Source: an uncultured Mycoplasmatota bacterium
GTDB lineage: Bacteria > Bacillota_I > Bacilli_A > RF39 > UBA660
Assembly: GCA_900554615.1 (NCBI GenBank)
Contig: USIB01000084.1
Span: forward strand, 1 to 5,504
DNA: 5,504 bases
Reading direction: 5' to 3'
The notes beneath the pieces were generated by a model, which ran no database searches, was not told the DNA's origin, and saw nothing but the letters and a program-made list of their open reading frames with translations. Position numbers and translations under genes: made by a program. Every line of letters starts with the position of its first letter. Positions within the stretch are counted from its first letter, which is position 1. This document shows positions 4,907 through 5,504 of this stretch, piece by piece.

Positions 4907-5504
4907 ATGAATGAAATAATAGTAAAAGACAATATAAAAATAGAGAATTTAATTTATGAAATAAGAGGTAAACAAGTAATGTTAGATTCTGACTTAGCTA
5001 TGTTATATGGTTGCAAGAATGGAACTAAATCACTTAATTTAGCAGTTAAAAGACATATAAATAGATTTCCAGAAAGATTTATGTTTCAATTAACAAAAGA
5101 AGAATATTCTTCTATTTATTCAAGGTTTCAATTTGAAACCTTGAATAAAAACAATCAAAAACAAGGACTTAATATTAAATATTTACCTTATGTATTTACT
5201 GAGCAAGGTGTTGCTATGTTAAGTGCTATATTAAAAACTGATGTTGCAGAAGAAATAAGTATAAAAATAATGGATGCCTTTGTAGCGATGAAAAAGATAA
5301 TAAATACTTCACTAATAGAACAAAAATATATAAATAGTTTAGTATTAGAACATGATAATGAAATAAGATTATTACAAGAATCATTTAATAAACTAAGTGC
5401 TAAAGAGAAAATTAATCATATTTTCTATGATGGACAAATATATGATGCTTATTCTTTACTTATAGATATATTAAATAAAGCAAAGAAAGAAATAATTATA
5501 ATAG
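4907..5504 (+). CDS. ORF6N-domain DNA-binding protein, 3'-partial
   Basis: The first 199 residues are visible; the gene runs off the window. ATG 4907 lies 8 nt after AAAGG. Residues about 14-130 form an ORF6N (KilA-N-related) domain: YEIRGKQVMLDSDLAMLYG (17-35), AVKRHINRFPERFMFQLT (46-63), YLPYVFTEQGVAMLSAIL (92-109) and SIKIMDAFVAMKK (118-130). These domains are known from phage and mobile-element proteins and are thought to bind DNA. A helical linker (about 132-165), probably coiled-coil, follows, and then HIFYDGQIYDAYSLLIDILN (171-190) and AKKEIIII at the edge. The latter resembles the start of a C-terminal domain that I recall recurring in ORF6N proteins and that may be phospholipase-D/nuclease-like; too little is visible to be sure. 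The gene has its own strong promoter and contains a perfect 16-bp inverted repeat. Phage or mobile origin is plausible, though A+T content matches the surroundings. Confidence 0.88.
   Translation, partial: MNEIIVKDNIKIENLIYEIRGKQVMLDSDLAMLYGCKNGTKSLNLAVKRHINRFPERFMFQLTKEEYSSIYSRFQFETLNKNNQKQGLNIKYLPYVFTEQGVAMLSAILKTDVAEEISIKIMDAFVAMKKIINTSLIEQKYINSLVLEHDNEIRLLQESFNKLSAKEKINHIFYDGQIYDAYSLLIDILNKAKKEIIII
5115..5149 (+). repeat. Perfect 16-bp inverted repeat inside the ORF6N gene
   Basis: TTTATTCAAGGTTTCA (5115-5130) is the exact reverse complement of TGAAACCTTGAATAAA (5134-5149), with only ATT between. It encodes residues about 70-81 (YSRFQFETLNK) between the two conserved halves of the ORF6N domain. 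Neither strand has a U-run after the hairpin, so it is not a terminator. Confidence 0.95.

Noticed and set aside
5115..5149. Intrinsic terminator or attenuator inside the ORF6N gene
   Set aside because: The hairpin is followed by an A-rich rather than a T-rich run on the plus strand and by no T-run on the minus strand.
1..5504. CRISPR array or tRNA/rRNA genes
   Set aside because: No regularly spaced direct repeats and no tRNA or rRNA signature sequences were found on either strand.

Overview
The window is very A+T-rich (roughly a quarter G+C by eye). It has short Gram-positive-style intergenic regions, strong SigA-like promoters (TTGACA/TGnTATAAT), AAAGG/GGGG-type ribosome binding sites and intrinsic hairpin-U-run terminators. 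TGG codes for Trp and TGA is used as a stop, so the code is standard rather than Mycoplasma-like. A spoIIP gene (spore engulfment), an rsmE gene and a BspA-like surface protein together suggest a low-GC Firmicutes/Bacilli member, plausibly one of the uncultured gut lineages. The exact taxon cannot be fixed from this window.

Layout. Bases 1-1137 are the 3' end of a secreted or surface protein gene with BspA-type leucine-rich repeats, closed by a terminator. Bases 1138-1909 hold no intact gene. This stretch contains a promoter-terminator pair bounding a possible ~140-nt RNA, a second good promoter that now leads into a wrecked gene, the frameshifted remnant of a second surface-protein 3' end, and a second copy of the terminator-plus-flank found after the first gene. 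This points to an old tandem duplication followed by decay. A further terminator and an extended -10 promoter sit just before rsmE.

Bases 1910-3383 form a two-gene operon: rsmE (16S rRNA m3U1498 methyltransferase) overlapping by 20 nt an unrecognised single-pass membrane protein with a long acidic tail. A terminator overlaps its stop codon. Bases 3456-4785 form a second two-gene unit: spoIIP, then an unrecognised 107-aa membrane-anchored protein with its own terminator. The tight spacing suggests the small protein is co-expressed with the SpoIIP cell-wall hydrolase.

Bases 4820-5504 carry a near-consensus promoter and the 5' part of an ORF6N-domain (phage-type DNA-binding) gene, cut by the window end. 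A perfect 16-bp inverted repeat lies inside its coding region, and the start of a C-terminal domain is visible at the edge. The most rewarding places for follow-up are that inverted repeat, the ORF6N C-terminal domain, the candidate small RNA at about 1265-1404, and the two membrane proteins tied to rsmE and spoIIP.
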